DNA of 64,000 nucleotides from Haladaptatus cibarius D43. GTDB taxonomy: Archaea > Halobacteriota > Halobacteria > Halobacteriales > Haladaptataceae. Made by a program: the position numbers and the translations under genes. The stretch spans positions 674,082 through 738,081 of the forward strand of contig NZ_JDTH01000002.1 in the NCBI RefSeq assembly GCF_000710615.1, in the 5' to 3' direction. Of this stretch, positions 56,910 to 64,000 are shown one piece after another. The notes under the pieces were generated by a model. It saw only the letters and a program-made list of their open reading frames with translations, did no database searches and was not told the DNA's origin. Numbering within the stretch: position 1 is the stretch's first letter; each line of letters begins with the position of its first letter.

Positions 56910-58647
56910 ATCGCTGCTTTAACTCTTCAAATAGTTGAGATTCAACGCTTGTGCCTACGCGAGCATAGTAACGATAGCTCACTGCACAAGGTCGATCAAG
57001 TTTTCCAATCTCAATAATCATAATATCCTCTCCAGACACTTCAACAACGTTAAAATTGGGATAGATCGGGGGACGAAACTTCTCACTGGTAGCTAAGTTT
57101 GCGACACGGAGTTGGAGAGCCTCTGTATCCTCAACTCCGTAAACAGATCCATCATCGTTCACACCAACAACAACTACTCCACCGTTGGTGTTTGCAAGTG
57201 CAGCAATCTCTTTCGCCATTTTGTCTGGATCAGTGAACTGACGTTTAAACTCAACTCTTTCGGATTCTCCAGATAATATTTCTTCTATTGTTAGACCTGC
57301 GTACCTTGGTTCCCGTTTTACCTGTTCATGCTCCTCAATACTTGGCAAATTGGTTCCATGGTTCTTCTTCAGTAGTTTCTTGAACTGCTGTTCCGGGATT
57401 CCCATCTCCTCAATTTCGACTAAATCGTCAGATAATAGCATTTCAAGTCGCTTCTCTGTTAGTTCATACTGCGTAGAACCATATCCAGAGTAATCCGTCC
57501 CGAGACGGACGAACGTTGCCCAACCCCTCATTCCGTGCGACCCCAACAGATGTGGATGATCAACTCGCACCGCATATGAGAAATTGTTACCGTCTACGTC
57601 CGGATCAGGATGTACAAACCTACGGACAAAAACAGGCTCATCTGTATCAAGTTGCTCTCGTATTCTTGCTATTCCTTCTACTATCGAAATGAAGAGCGCA
57701 CCCTTATCTAAACTATGTTGATCAAGTCGCTTCGCGTGTTCCCAGAGCAAGAGTTGCTTCAGTTGCTCTTCCTTTCCAATAACGGGTATTCGGTCATCAG
57801 CAAACAAGTGTGCTAATACTTCTTTGGAAATTGGTTCGGTAAGTCTTAGTGGTGAATCGCCGAGTTCTACGTCGTGTCTTTCACTAAATGGCTGGAAGAA
57901 CTTGTTCTGTAGCTCTCCATAGTACTGCTTATCAATTTGCTCCCACTCCTTAATCTGATGTAGTCCATCAAATAGTGAATCATCGATTTGGAGTCGTTCA
58001 GCAAATCGTCGCCAAAGGAATTCTAGACCGAGTGTGTACCCTCGGATTCCAGCATCCAATTCTGCTTGGTTAGAGAGGAGAATATCGAAGTCACTGGAGT
58101 ACAGTCCCCATGGCATATTCTCACGCTGATCAACAAGGTACGTGAAACACTGCTTAGCGGCCGCCCATGTGGCTGCCTGATTCATATCTAATGTATCTGA
58201 GACTGTATGGATGTTGCCGGGTAGTTGTTGCGTGAGAGGCTGTGCTAATTCCTCAGTCGCCTGATCAAGCCGCTCTTTGAGTTCCTCTGGAGACGTCGCA
58301 AGAGCTACTTGGCGATTATGCTGGTTGATATTACGACTGAGCGCTGCAGCCTCGCAATCACTTTGAACTTTGTCGATGTTGCCCAACTCGCGGAGGCTTT
58401 TGAGGAAATGATAGTCTTTTTCGATTTCGATTGGGCCACTCTGTTGCAAGTACGAATATCCGAGAACATGAAGGGAAGACCGGGTTAGGATACGGTAACC
58501 ACTCAGAACTTCAGCTAATCCCTGAATATCATGATTTTCCTCACTCCATGCAAGAAAGCGGTTATAATTAGACGCTTCTTGAAACAAGGTGGCACTCCCA
58601 ATCAGCTTTGTAACCGAATCGTTGTTCTTAACTTCATCACCGGACAT
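56899..58647 (-). CDS. Schlafen-AlbA_2-type protein, wHTH G cargo
   Basis: 582 residues. The C-terminal ~130 residues are AlbA_2: ESERVEFKRQFTDPDKMAKE, IAALANTNGGVVVVGVNDDG, SVYGVEDTEALQLRVANLA, YYARVGTSVESQLFEELK. The N-terminal ~430 residues are helical and of no family I recognise. Predicted nucleic-acid-binding; Schlafen-like proteins often cleave RNA, but no nuclease motif is evident. Located 143 nt downstream of wHTH G and ending in tail F. Confidence 0.75.
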   Translation of the reverse strand: MSGDEVKNNDSVTKLIGSATLFQEASNYNRFLAWSEENHDIQGLAEVLSGYRILTRSSLHVLGYSYLQQSGPIEIEKDYHFLKSLRELGNIDKVQSDCEAAALSRNINQHNRQVALATSPEELKERLDQATEELAQPLTQQLPGNIHTVSDTLDMNQAATWAAAKQCFTYLVDQRENMPWGLYSSDFDILLSNQAELDAGIRGYTLGLEFLWRRFAERLQIDDSLFDGLHQIKEWEQIDKQYYGELQNKFFQPFSERHDVELGDSPLRLTEPISKEVLAHLFADDRIPVIGKEEQLKQLLLWEHAKRLDQHSLDKGALFISIVEGIARIREQLDTDEPVFVRRFVHPDPDVDGNNFSYAVRVDHPHLLGSHGMRGWATFVRLGTDYSGYGSTQYELTEKRLEMLLSDDLVEIEEMGIPEQQFKKLLKKNHGTNLPSIEEHEQVKREPRYAGLTIEEILSGESERVEFKRQFTDPDKMAKEIAALANTNGGVVVVGVNDDGSVYGVEDTEALQLRVANLATSEKFRPPIYPNFNVVEVSGEDIMIIEIGKLDRPCAVSYRYYARVGTSVESQLFEELKQRFDY

Positions 58648-58790
58648 ACGTACTCGATTGCTAACGAACAGAATAGTATAAATGTTGACTTTTCCAGTCT
58701 ACTGAGAAAAAGGACGAGCATACATCATCAAGTTGCCATCCAACTGTTGAATGACCTGTGGTCACTCAATACCAGCAAAACAGTAAGCAG

Positions 58791-59066
58791 CTAGTCGTTC
58801 TCTAACTCGTCCGCGCTCAGATCCCCAGCGAGATACTGCCTTCCCTTATCTGAAAGGCGGTAAATAGCTCTCGACTCATCATGATATTCCACGAGCTCAT
58901 GCTCTAGAAGGAGTGCAACGTGCTCTCGAACGGTTTGACGTTTCCAGTCTGTATTTTCAGCAATCAAACCGGGAGTCAGCACGAGTTCCTGACCCTCCTC
59001 ATTACGGAGTAGTTCCAGAATGCTCCTATCTACGGGAGTCATCCACGAGGCAAGGTCTGGTCTCAT
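58791..59066 (-). CDS. Winged-helix regulator G
   Basis: 91 residues from ATG 59066: RPDLASWMTPVDRSILELLR, LTPGLIAENTDWKRQTVREH, VALLLEHELVEYHDESRAIY, LSDKGRQYLAGDLSADELEN. About 80% identical to wHTH A 8 kb away. Likely controls the Schlafen-like gene downstream. Confidence 0.82.
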   Translation of the reverse strand: MRPDLASWMTPVDRSILELLRNEEGQELVLTPGLIAENTDWKRQTVREHVALLLEHELVEYHDESRAIYRLSDKGRQYLAGDLSADELEND

Positions 59067-59245
59067 ATAGTCAACCAGCGGATTCAGGCCGCATTACTAT
59101 TTTCATGAAGTTCGCTTGACAAACAAAAGCAAGTGTCTAACAAACAGTCTTGATGGTAAAGATTAAGTAAATGACCTACAGGGTTGTTGGTAACGGAAGC
59201 TACACGCGGATCTGTCGCTCCTCGATGGATCCACTCTGAAAACGT

Positions 59246-59277
59246 GCGGATCCCGATGCTAAGGACATCGGATCCGC
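59246..59277. repeat. Inverted repeat with bulge
   Basis: GCGGATCCCGATG pairs with CATCGGATCCGC (one bulged C) around a CTAAGGA loop. Lies ~30 nt before the accessory gene block; possible operator, terminator or recombination site. Confidence 0.6.
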
Positions 59278-59307
59278 GATAGCTCCCGTAAAACAGGTAC
59301 GGAAGCC

Positions 59308-59637
59308 ATGAACGACAACAATTCGCGGGGTCTTGAAAGCCCCGACTGTGCGGACGAATCGACCATCAACTGCCCCTACTGCGACACGTCGATCTTCGCG
59401 GTCGTGACGCGCGGCCCCTCGACCCACGTTCTCTCGCCATGTGGGTGTCCGGTCGGGACACTCACCGCGCGCAACTTCGCCGAAGGCGACACTTCAACTG
59501 AGAGTTCAGCGGTTTCGACCGACGAAGATCCTACTTCCACTTTCACTCTGGTGTCGAAAACCCATTTAATAGGGGGCCGGAGTAGCCCCGAGGCGATGAC
59601 ACCGACGACGACCAAGCAGCGAGGTGAGAACCGATGA
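59308..59637 (+). CDS. Small zinc-binding protein, accessory block
   Basis: 109 residues. NCPYCDTSIFAVVTRGPSTH then VLSPCGCPVGTL gives a four-cysteine knuckle. The distal third is Thr/Ser-rich and overlies the recurring promoter-like motif (59531-59573), so the true end may be shorter in origin. Stop overlaps the PadR ATG (ATGA). Confidence 0.6.
   Translation: MNDNNSRGLESPDCADESTINCPYCDTSIFAVVTRGPSTHVLSPCGCPVGTLTARNFAEGDTSTESSAVSTDEDPTSTFTLVSKTHLIGGRSSPEAMTPTTTKQRGENR
59531..59573 (+). promoter_or_regulatory. Recurring 43-bp promoter-like motif, site 3
   Basis: CTACTTCCACTTTCACTCTG then GTGTCGAAAACCCATTTAAT AGG. CGAAAACCC plus TTTAATA fits an archaeal BRE/TATA pair ~60 nt before the PadR gene. 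Matches 36581-36623 in register. Confidence 0.65.
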
Positions 59638-59978
59638 ACGACAGCGACGACCTGACGTTCACCGATCTCCACGCGTTCAAGCGCGACATTCTCTACGCGG
59701 TTCGCACCCTCGAACGCGACGACCCGCCGAAGGGCCTCACCGTCATGCACGCGCTGGAAGCCGACTACGACACGGAAATCAACCACTCCCGGCTCTACCA
59801 GAACTTAGACCAACTCGTCGAAAGCGGCCTGCTCGACAAGGGCCAGAAGGACGAGCGTACTAACGAGTACGAAACGACTGAACCGACGCGCCGGATGCTC
59901 GAAGCGAGAGCAAAACGCCGACTCAGGGAACTCGGACTCGACGACTGCGCGCTCCCTTCGGAAGGTGAGCAGGCGTGA
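59634..59978 (+). CDS. PadR family transcriptional regulator
   Basis: 114 residues. PadR winged helix: DLHAFKRDILYAVRTLERDD, GLTVMHALEADYDTEINHSR, LYQNLDQLVESGLLDKGQKD, RTNEYETTEPTRRML. First regulator of the accessory block; ATGA overlaps on both sides. Probably controls the block or element excision. Confidence 0.88.
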   Translation: MNDSDDLTFTDLHAFKRDILYAVRTLERDDPPKGLTVMHALEADYDTEINHSRLYQNLDQLVESGLLDKGQKDERTNEYETTEPTRRMLEARAKRRLRELGLDDCALPSEGEQA

Positions 59979-60436
59979 GCAACCACGAAGAACCGTCCGA
60001 GGATGACGTACCGAGAACAGAAGTCGAACTAACCCGCCGCATTACGAAAAACGGCAAGCTGGTCACGCGCCCGCAACGCTGGACGTATCCGAGTGGCCGG
60101 GAGATCCACGTCCTCCCCGACCTCGGTAGCGGCGGTCTCACGGATATTCTCATCGCCGAAAAGACCGACAGTGGTTCGATAGGATTCCGAGCGACGACAA
60201 CCGAGATCCACACCGAAGGCGACGTAAGCTGCGAGTTCATCGAATTGGACGATTCGTGGTTCGCCGACTTCGTCGATGATTCCTTCTCGTCGCTCCCGCA
60301 CGAGATGGCGTCCGCCCGCGATATGCTGGCTCACATCGTCGAAGATTGGAACGAAATTCCGGACGCAGGGAAAGTCTCCGCGTTGGGTCACGTCATCGAC
60401 GACCTGGAAGTAGCCCAAAAGGAGGTGGCGGAATGA
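59975..60436 (+). CDS. Conserved-looking accessory protein
   Basis: 153 residues, acidic. VELTRRITKNGKLVTRPQRW, TYPSGREIHVLPDLGSGGLT, ending MLAHIVEDWNEIPDAGKVSA. Beta-rich N-terminal half, helical C-terminal half; no family recognised. Overlaps neighbours by 4 nt on both sides. Confidence 0.65.
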   Translation: MSNHEEPSEDDVPRTEVELTRRITKNGKLVTRPQRWTYPSGREIHVLPDLGSGGLTDILIAEKTDSGSIGFRATTTEIHTEGDVSCEFIELDDSWFADFVDDSFSSLPHEMASARDMLAHIVEDWNEIPDAGKVSALGHVIDDLEVAQKEVAE

Positions 60437-60720
60437 GCGACATTCCAACGCACGCATTCCTCGCAAAAATCTACAATGCGTGGGGCCGGGGCGACGAGTA
60501 CATCGTCGCGTCCAAGGAACTCGGGATGGAGAAAGCCGAAGAACGCGCCCGCGAAATCGCGTCCCACATTTCCGGCGCGGAACTACCGGAGCAGTTCGAC
60601 TGGCGAGAGGCAACTGTCGCCGAAAATCGATGGGTCGTAGACATCGTGAATTGGCAGATTTCCGTGGACGAGCGAGAAATTCTCGGCTCCGACGAAACCG
60701 TGGGAGGTGTCGAAGAGTGA
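60433..60720 (+). CDS. Small accessory protein
   Basis: 95 residues, MSDIPTHAFLAKIYNAWGRG. Helical (GMEKAEERAREIASHISG), acidic end. ATGA and GTGA overlaps link it to both neighbours. No family recognised. Confidence 0.65.
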   Translation: MSDIPTHAFLAKIYNAWGRGDEYIVASKELGMEKAEERAREIASHISGAELPEQFDWREATVAENRWVVDIVNWQISVDEREILGSDETVGGVEE

Positions 60721-60914
60721 ACCAGAACGGACGACCAAGGACGACCACCGACCGCCTCGAACCCTGCCAAAATTGCGAGTGCGAAACGCTCCATGAAATT
60801 CACGTCGAAATTCGCACGGAGACTCCCGGTTCGACCTACGCCCGTCAGCCGTATCGAATCGCGGAGTGCAACCAGTGCGGAAACCGGAAAACGGAGCGAA
60901 CCACGAATGTGTGA
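60717..60914 (+). CDS. Zinc beta-ribbon protein
   Basis: 65 residues from GTG 60717. LEPCQNCECETLHEIHVEIR and YRIAECNQCGNRKTER form a CxxC...CxxC ribbon of the kind carried by many haloarchaeal viruses and plasmids (DUF7835-like). Function unknown. Confidence 0.75.
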   Translation: MNQNGRPRTTTDRLEPCQNCECETLHEIHVEIRTETPGSTYARQPYRIAECNQCGNRKTERTTNV

Positions 60915-60974
60915 AAGCACTCCAGCACTCCAGCGAGCGCCAGCTAACGCTGTCTTCGACGGCTGGAGGTCGTC

Positions 60975-61562
60975 ATGAGTGAAATCGACTGGCCGGAGAC
61001 GTTTCCTCGAACCGAACCGCACGACCGTAAATCGTACTCCGGTGGCTTCCGCGTTACTCGTTCGACGGCGTTCCAGAACGTCCTCGACGAGCTGGCGACG
61101 TGGGACGGCGTGACCGACGTGCAACTCGACAGTGGCGCGGAACACCAGAAGCGGAATCCAAACAAGCCGTATGCTGATTCGTCGTTCAATGACCCCGGCG
61201 TAGTGGTCTACTTCACGAAGGGCGGCGAGCAGATGGCCGCCGCGTGCGACCGCTGGGACAACCCACGCGACAACGCGCAGGACTTGTACCACTACTTGCA
61301 CGAGACGCGGATGCAGGAACAGAGAGGGACTGTTACGGCAGAGAGCGAGTACCAGAAACTGCAACTCCCAAGCGCCGACGGGGGCGCTGTCGTTGCCTCG
61401 ACTGCTCCGTGCGACGTTCTCGACGTGTCGCCCGACGCTCCAGACGCGGTTGTGAAAGGCGCGTATCGAGAGCTTCTGAAAGAGCGCCATCCAGACCACG
61501 GTGGCAGTCAAGAAGAGTTCAGAGAGCTACAGAACGCGAAGGAGGCACTGCTCGGCCAATGA
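60975..61562 (+). CDS. C-terminal J-domain protein
   Basis: 195 residues. Unknown N-terminal ~125 residues (RVTRSTAFQNVLDELATWDG), then a J domain: PCDVLDVSPDAPDAVVKGAY, RELLKERHPDHGGSQEEFRE, LQNAKEALLGQ with the HPD motif that stimulates Hsp70/DnaK. The J domain is at the C-terminus, not the N-terminus as in DnaJ. The element may recruit host DnaK, for example for replication-protein remodelling. Confidence 0.85.
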   Translation: MSEIDWPETFPRTEPHDRKSYSGGFRVTRSTAFQNVLDELATWDGVTDVQLDSGAEHQKRNPNKPYADSSFNDPGVVVYFTKGGEQMAAACDRWDNPRDNAQDLYHYLHETRMQEQRGTVTAESEYQKLQLPSADGGAVVASTAPCDVLDVSPDAPDAVVKGAYRELLKERHPDHGGSQEEFRELQNAKEALLGQ

Positions 61563-61783
61563 CCTCGCCGGAACAGATGACGCGGCTCGACTGTCCGAGT
61601 TGTGAAGACGTTGCTGACGTGCGCTATCTCGGAACCGCGAGCACCGAGGAGCATGATGGGCACATCGTCGGATGGGAATGTTCTGAGTGCGGCGCTGAAC
61701 TCGTCGAACATGTGGACGCGACCGGGAGTTCGTTCGACCTTCGAATATCCGAGGCCGCCGAGACGGAGGGTGATTCTCGATGA
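61559..61783 (+). CDS. Small zinc-ribbon protein
   Basis: 74 residues: RLDCPSCEDVADVRYLGTAS and GWECSECGAELVEHVD form a CxxC/CxxC ribbon. ATGA overlap with the J-domain gene upstream and the methyltransferase downstream. Function unknown. Confidence 0.75.
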   Translation: MTSPEQMTRLDCPSCEDVADVRYLGTASTEEHDGHIVGWECSECGAELVEHVDATGSSFDLRISEAAETEGDSR

Positions 61784-62391
61784 GTGAGCAAGTAGATACG
61801 GAAAATTCGGTAGAACGTATTGTTCGCGAAGAGTCGGATGGCACGACGATGACGACCATCGCGAATGGTGGTCGCGAACGGGACGGAACGCCCCGGACAC
61901 TCGGACGGTGGACGTTCGAATACACGCCCGCTCGCGAACTCGTCAAGGAGCACATGCACGGGCGCGTTCTAAATGCGTGCGCGGGTAAGACGAAACTCGA
62001 ATATGACGGCGAGATAGTCCGGAACGACTTGAATCCCGACCGTGACGCTGACACGAACTACGACGTCGCGAACATCGCCGACTACTTCGATTCCGGGTCG
62101 TTCGATACCATCATCTTTGACCCACCGTTCGACGACACGCAGGCAGACGACAAGTACGACGGTTTGCATGCGAAGGATGTGTATGCTGCGTTCCGATGCT
62201 TCAACGAGTTAATCCGCCCCAGTGAAACGGTTATCACGTTCGGCTGGAACTCGTGGGGGATGAAGACATTTTCCGCATTCGAGCGGTCGGATGTCTACCT
62301 CCTTCAGCGTGGCCCGTGTCTTCGCGATGTCATCGTAACCATCGACTATCGAACGACGGAGTCGATAACGGACGGTGGTTGGGGTGAGTGA
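61780..62391 (+). CDS. SAM-dependent methyltransferase (DPPF type)
   Basis: 203 residues. GRVLNACAGKTKL (SAM-binding motif I), VRNDLNPDRDADTNYDVANI (acidic ribose-binding region) and SFDTIIFDPPFDDTQADD (DPPF catalytic motif IV), typical of DNA or RNA amino-methyltransferases encoded by haloarchaeal viruses. Target unknown. Shares its 3' end with the integrase start. Confidence 0.8.
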   Translation: MSEQVDTENSVERIVREESDGTTMTTIANGGRERDGTPRTLGRWTFEYTPARELVKEHMHGRVLNACAGKTKLEYDGEIVRNDLNPDRDADTNYDVANIADYFDSGSFDTIIFDPPFDDTQADDKYDGLHAKDVYAAFRCFNELIRPSETVITFGWNSWGMKTFSAFERSDVYLLQRGPCLRDVIVTIDYRTTESITDGGWGE

Positions 62392-63433
62392 GATCGACGA
62401 GACGAAAAGTACAGTTCGAAATCTCTCGCCTGTCGAAGCGGCAGAGCGATTCATCGCGGCGCGCGAGAACAGGAACAGCCAGAAGACGGTTCGAAGCTAT
62501 CGGAATCGGTTGAACGAGTTCGTCGCGTGGGCGGAAGAGAACGACATCGAGTCGATGCGTGACCTCGACGGCTGGTGGCTCGACGAATTCGAGCGCTATC
62601 TGGAGACGACGGAGAACGCTCCCACCACGATCAAGGGCAAGATGTCGGCGCTGAACCAGTTGCTCCAGTACTGCGCATCTATCGAGGTCGTGGACGAGCG
62701 TCTCCCCGAGAAGTGTGAGCCGCCGAAGCTCACGAGGGAGGAGGAGACGAGCGACGATTTGCTGGCGTCCGAGGATGCGAAGGAGTACCTCGCGTTTTAC
62801 CGCGACTCGACGAAACACTACGGGACGATTCAGCACGTCGTGCTGGAACTCATCTGGCATATCGGTGGCCGAATCAGTTGTTTCCGTGCGCTCGATTACG
62901 GCGATTGGTATCCTGACCAGCGAAAGCTGGAGTTTCGGCATCGGCCGCCGACGCGATTGAAGAAGGAGGGCCGCCACGAGCGCAACGTGTTGGTTTGCGA
63001 GCCGGTCGCGGAGGCGCTTGACTTCTGGAGGGAACGTGAGCGCCCGGAAAAGCGAGATGACAACGGGCGGAGGCCGTTGTTGACGACATCCCACGGTCGT
63101 GCGTCCGACTCGTCGATTCGGTGCTGGGCGTATCAGGCGACTCAGCCGTGTTTGTACACTGGCTGTCCGCACAACAGCGACCGTGAATCCTGTTCGTACA
63201 CGCAACGCCAGCATTCGAGCAAGTGTCCATCGAGCCGAGGCCCGCACGCGATTCGGACTGGTTCGATTACGTGGCAACTGAACAACGGTATCTCGTATGT
63301 GAAGGTGGCGAAGCGGGCGGCGGCGTCTCCTGAGACGATTCGGCGATACTACGACAAGCCGGATTACGACGAGGAACTGGAGCGGCGGCGTCCCGAAACA
63401 GAGAATCTCGACATCCTCACGAGTCCGTTCTAA
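62384..63433 (+). CDS. int: Tyrosine recombinase (integrase of the island)
   Basis: 349 residues from GTG 62384, 8-nt overlap with the methyltransferase. Residues ~15-100: SAM-like core-binding domain (EAAERFIAARENRNSQKTVR, SYRNRLNEFVAWAEENDIES). Catalytic domain: Arg in HIGGRISCFRALDYGD, Lys in LKKEGRHERNVLV, HAIRTGSITW (HxxR), and Tyr in TIRRYYDKPDYD. A Cys-rich insert (CLYTGCPHNSDRESCSYTQR) sits before the HxxR motif. All key residues are present. Recombines the tRNA-Trp att sites; 72 nt to attR. Confidence 0.92.
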   Translation: MSEIDETKSTVRNLSPVEAAERFIAARENRNSQKTVRSYRNRLNEFVAWAEENDIESMRDLDGWWLDEFERYLETTENAPTTIKGKMSALNQLLQYCASIEVVDERLPEKCEPPKLTREEETSDDLLASEDAKEYLAFYRDSTKHYGTIQHVVLELIWHIGGRISCFRALDYGDWYPDQRKLEFRHRPPTRLKKEGRHERNVLVCEPVAEALDFWRERERPEKRDDNGRRPLLTTSHGRASDSSIRCWAYQATQPCLYTGCPHNSDRESCSYTQRQHSSKCPSSRGPHAIRTGSITWQLNNGISYVKVAKRAAASPETIRRYYDKPDYDEELERRRPETENLDILTSPF

Positions 63434-63505
63434 ACCGACCATGAATTACAGTTTCCTTCGGCAGAAATCGATAGACGGCAGTATCGCGCAGTTACTAGTT
63501 GATGA

Positions 63506-63518
63506 CCCTCCGACCCCA
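63506..63518 (+). other. attR of the tRNA-Trp island
   Basis: CCCTCCGACCCCA, identical to the tRNA-Trp 3' end (13232-13244), followed by TTCTT in place of CTCCG. Same orientation as the tRNA. Confidence 0.75.
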
Positions 63519-63677
63519 TTCTTATTTCGACGTAAATTGACGAGCGAAGCGAGGAGTCCGCGTCGGATTTCAGTCGAACCGACGCAGTAGGAATCAGTTG
63601 TCGTTTTCGTAGCCCGTTCAGACCATCCATAACAAAGTGTGAATCTGCCGTGCAGGCATCCACACAAGTGACTACTG
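63519..63677. other. Junction to chromosome
   Basis: Between attR and the lipoprotein gene. No gene seen; presumably the promoter of the Tat lipoprotein. Confidence 0.45.
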
Positions 63678-64000
63678 ATGCCCTCGAAACGCCGTCCACG
63701 AACCCGCCGACAGCTACTCCGAATTTCCGGTACTGCCCTCATGGGAACTGTTCTCGCTGGTTGTGCTGGTTTGATGGATGACGAGGGCGAAACGACCAAG
63801 AACACCCAAACGACCACGAGCGAAAAGAAGGGTTCCGGAGAGTTGACGCTACAGAAAGTGGGTCAACTGCAACCGTCCGGTAACGCTCCTCCCAGCGGTG
63901 GCTATTCGGAAGTCTCGATCCGAGAGGACGGCAAATATGCCATCCTCGGTTCGAAGTGGGGAATTAGTGGTTCGTATCTCATCAACCTCGACGACCCCGA
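63678..64000 (+). CDS. Tat lipoprotein, LVIVD-repeat-like (partial, runs off window)
   Basis: Open from ATG 63678 to the window end (107 codons, no stop). MPSKRRPRTRRQLLRISGTA then LMGTVLAGCAGL: twin-arginine signal and lipobox. After a Thr/Ser linker comes KYAILGSKWGISGSYLINLD, like the start of LVIVD/beta-propeller repeats. Extracellular lipid-anchored beta-propeller is the best guess; first chromosomal gene right of the island. Confidence 0.7.
   Translation, partial: MPSKRRPRTRRQLLRISGTALMGTVLAGCAGLMDDEGETTKNTQTTTSEKKGSGELTLQKVGQLQPSGNAPPSGGYSEVSIREDGKYAILGSKWGISGSYLINLDDP

Larger units (their letters stand above)
13232..63518. mobile_element. Composite ~50-kb genomic island integrated in tRNA-Trp
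   Basis: Bounded by 13-nt direct repeats, the tRNA-Trp 3' end at 13232-13244 and its copy at 63506-63518, with an intact tyrosine recombinase ending 72 nt before the right copy. The interior is a mosaic: virus-like modules, toxin-antitoxin pairs, methyltransferases, glycosylation genes, AT-rich candidate defence genes, gene-end duplications and insertion-sequence scraps. The island may be stacked from several elements rather than one. Confidence 0.75.

Noticed and set aside
1-64000. CRISPR array or cas genes
   Set aside because: No regularly spaced direct repeats and no Cas motifs were seen.

Overview
The window is haloarchaeal (class Halobacteria). The evidence is: highly acidic proteins, Tat signals on the secreted proteins, a tRNA-Trp with a large intron, leaderless or TTTAWA-type promoters, and haloarchaea-only families (HalOD1, DUF7504, DUF5794/DUF5795, DUF5789, HVO_A0556-type zinc fingers). 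I cannot fix the genus; a Haladaptatus-like organism fits but is a guess.

Positions 1-13.2 kb look like ordinary chromosome: a HalOD1-DUF7504 / CHAT-protease / DUF7503-like signalling cluster, an aminotransferase, a PRC-barrel protein and a convergent TrkA-N/DHH phosphoesterase, tRNA-Lys, a secreted deacylase, guaB, DUF5794, DUF5795 and tRNA-Trp.

Positions 13.23-63.52 kb form one composite genomic island in tRNA-Trp. The last 13 nt of the tRNA (13232-13244) recur as a direct repeat at 63506-63518, just past an intact tyrosine recombinase (62384-63433). Inside are, in order: DUF488 and a large winged-helix protein (possible replication module); an AT-rich cargo with a secreted trypsin-like protease and an Ig-like protein; an ~11 kb translationally coupled operon of membrane and surface proteins on the minus strand, divergent from a small regulator and a P-loop ATPase (virus-like morphogenesis module with no recognisable terminase or capsid); a VOC protein; two toxin-antitoxin pairs and a mini-integrase; a Dam-like methyltransferase; a glycosylation block (epimerase, two GT-C-like membrane proteins, GT2-GtrA fusion); a patchwork of candidate defence/cargo genes (45.3-59.1 kb); and a block of small overlapping accessory genes (PadR, zinc ribbons, J-domain protein, methyltransferase) ending in the integrase. 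After attR the chromosome resumes with a Tat lipoprotein gene that runs off the window.

The most unusual signal is at 45-59 kb. Short copies of the 3' end of a small winged-helix gene bracket three consecutive cargo genes, all in one orientation. A separate 131-bp duplication of another gene's 3' end flanks a 5-kb island holding two paralogous proteins of unknown family, an AlbA_2/Schlafen-type protein and several membrane proteins. A similar, older gene-3'-end duplication flanks the protease cargo at 15.8-18.5 kb. Repeated cassette exchange at gene 3' ends is the common theme. All conclusions come from reading the sequence; no database search was possible.
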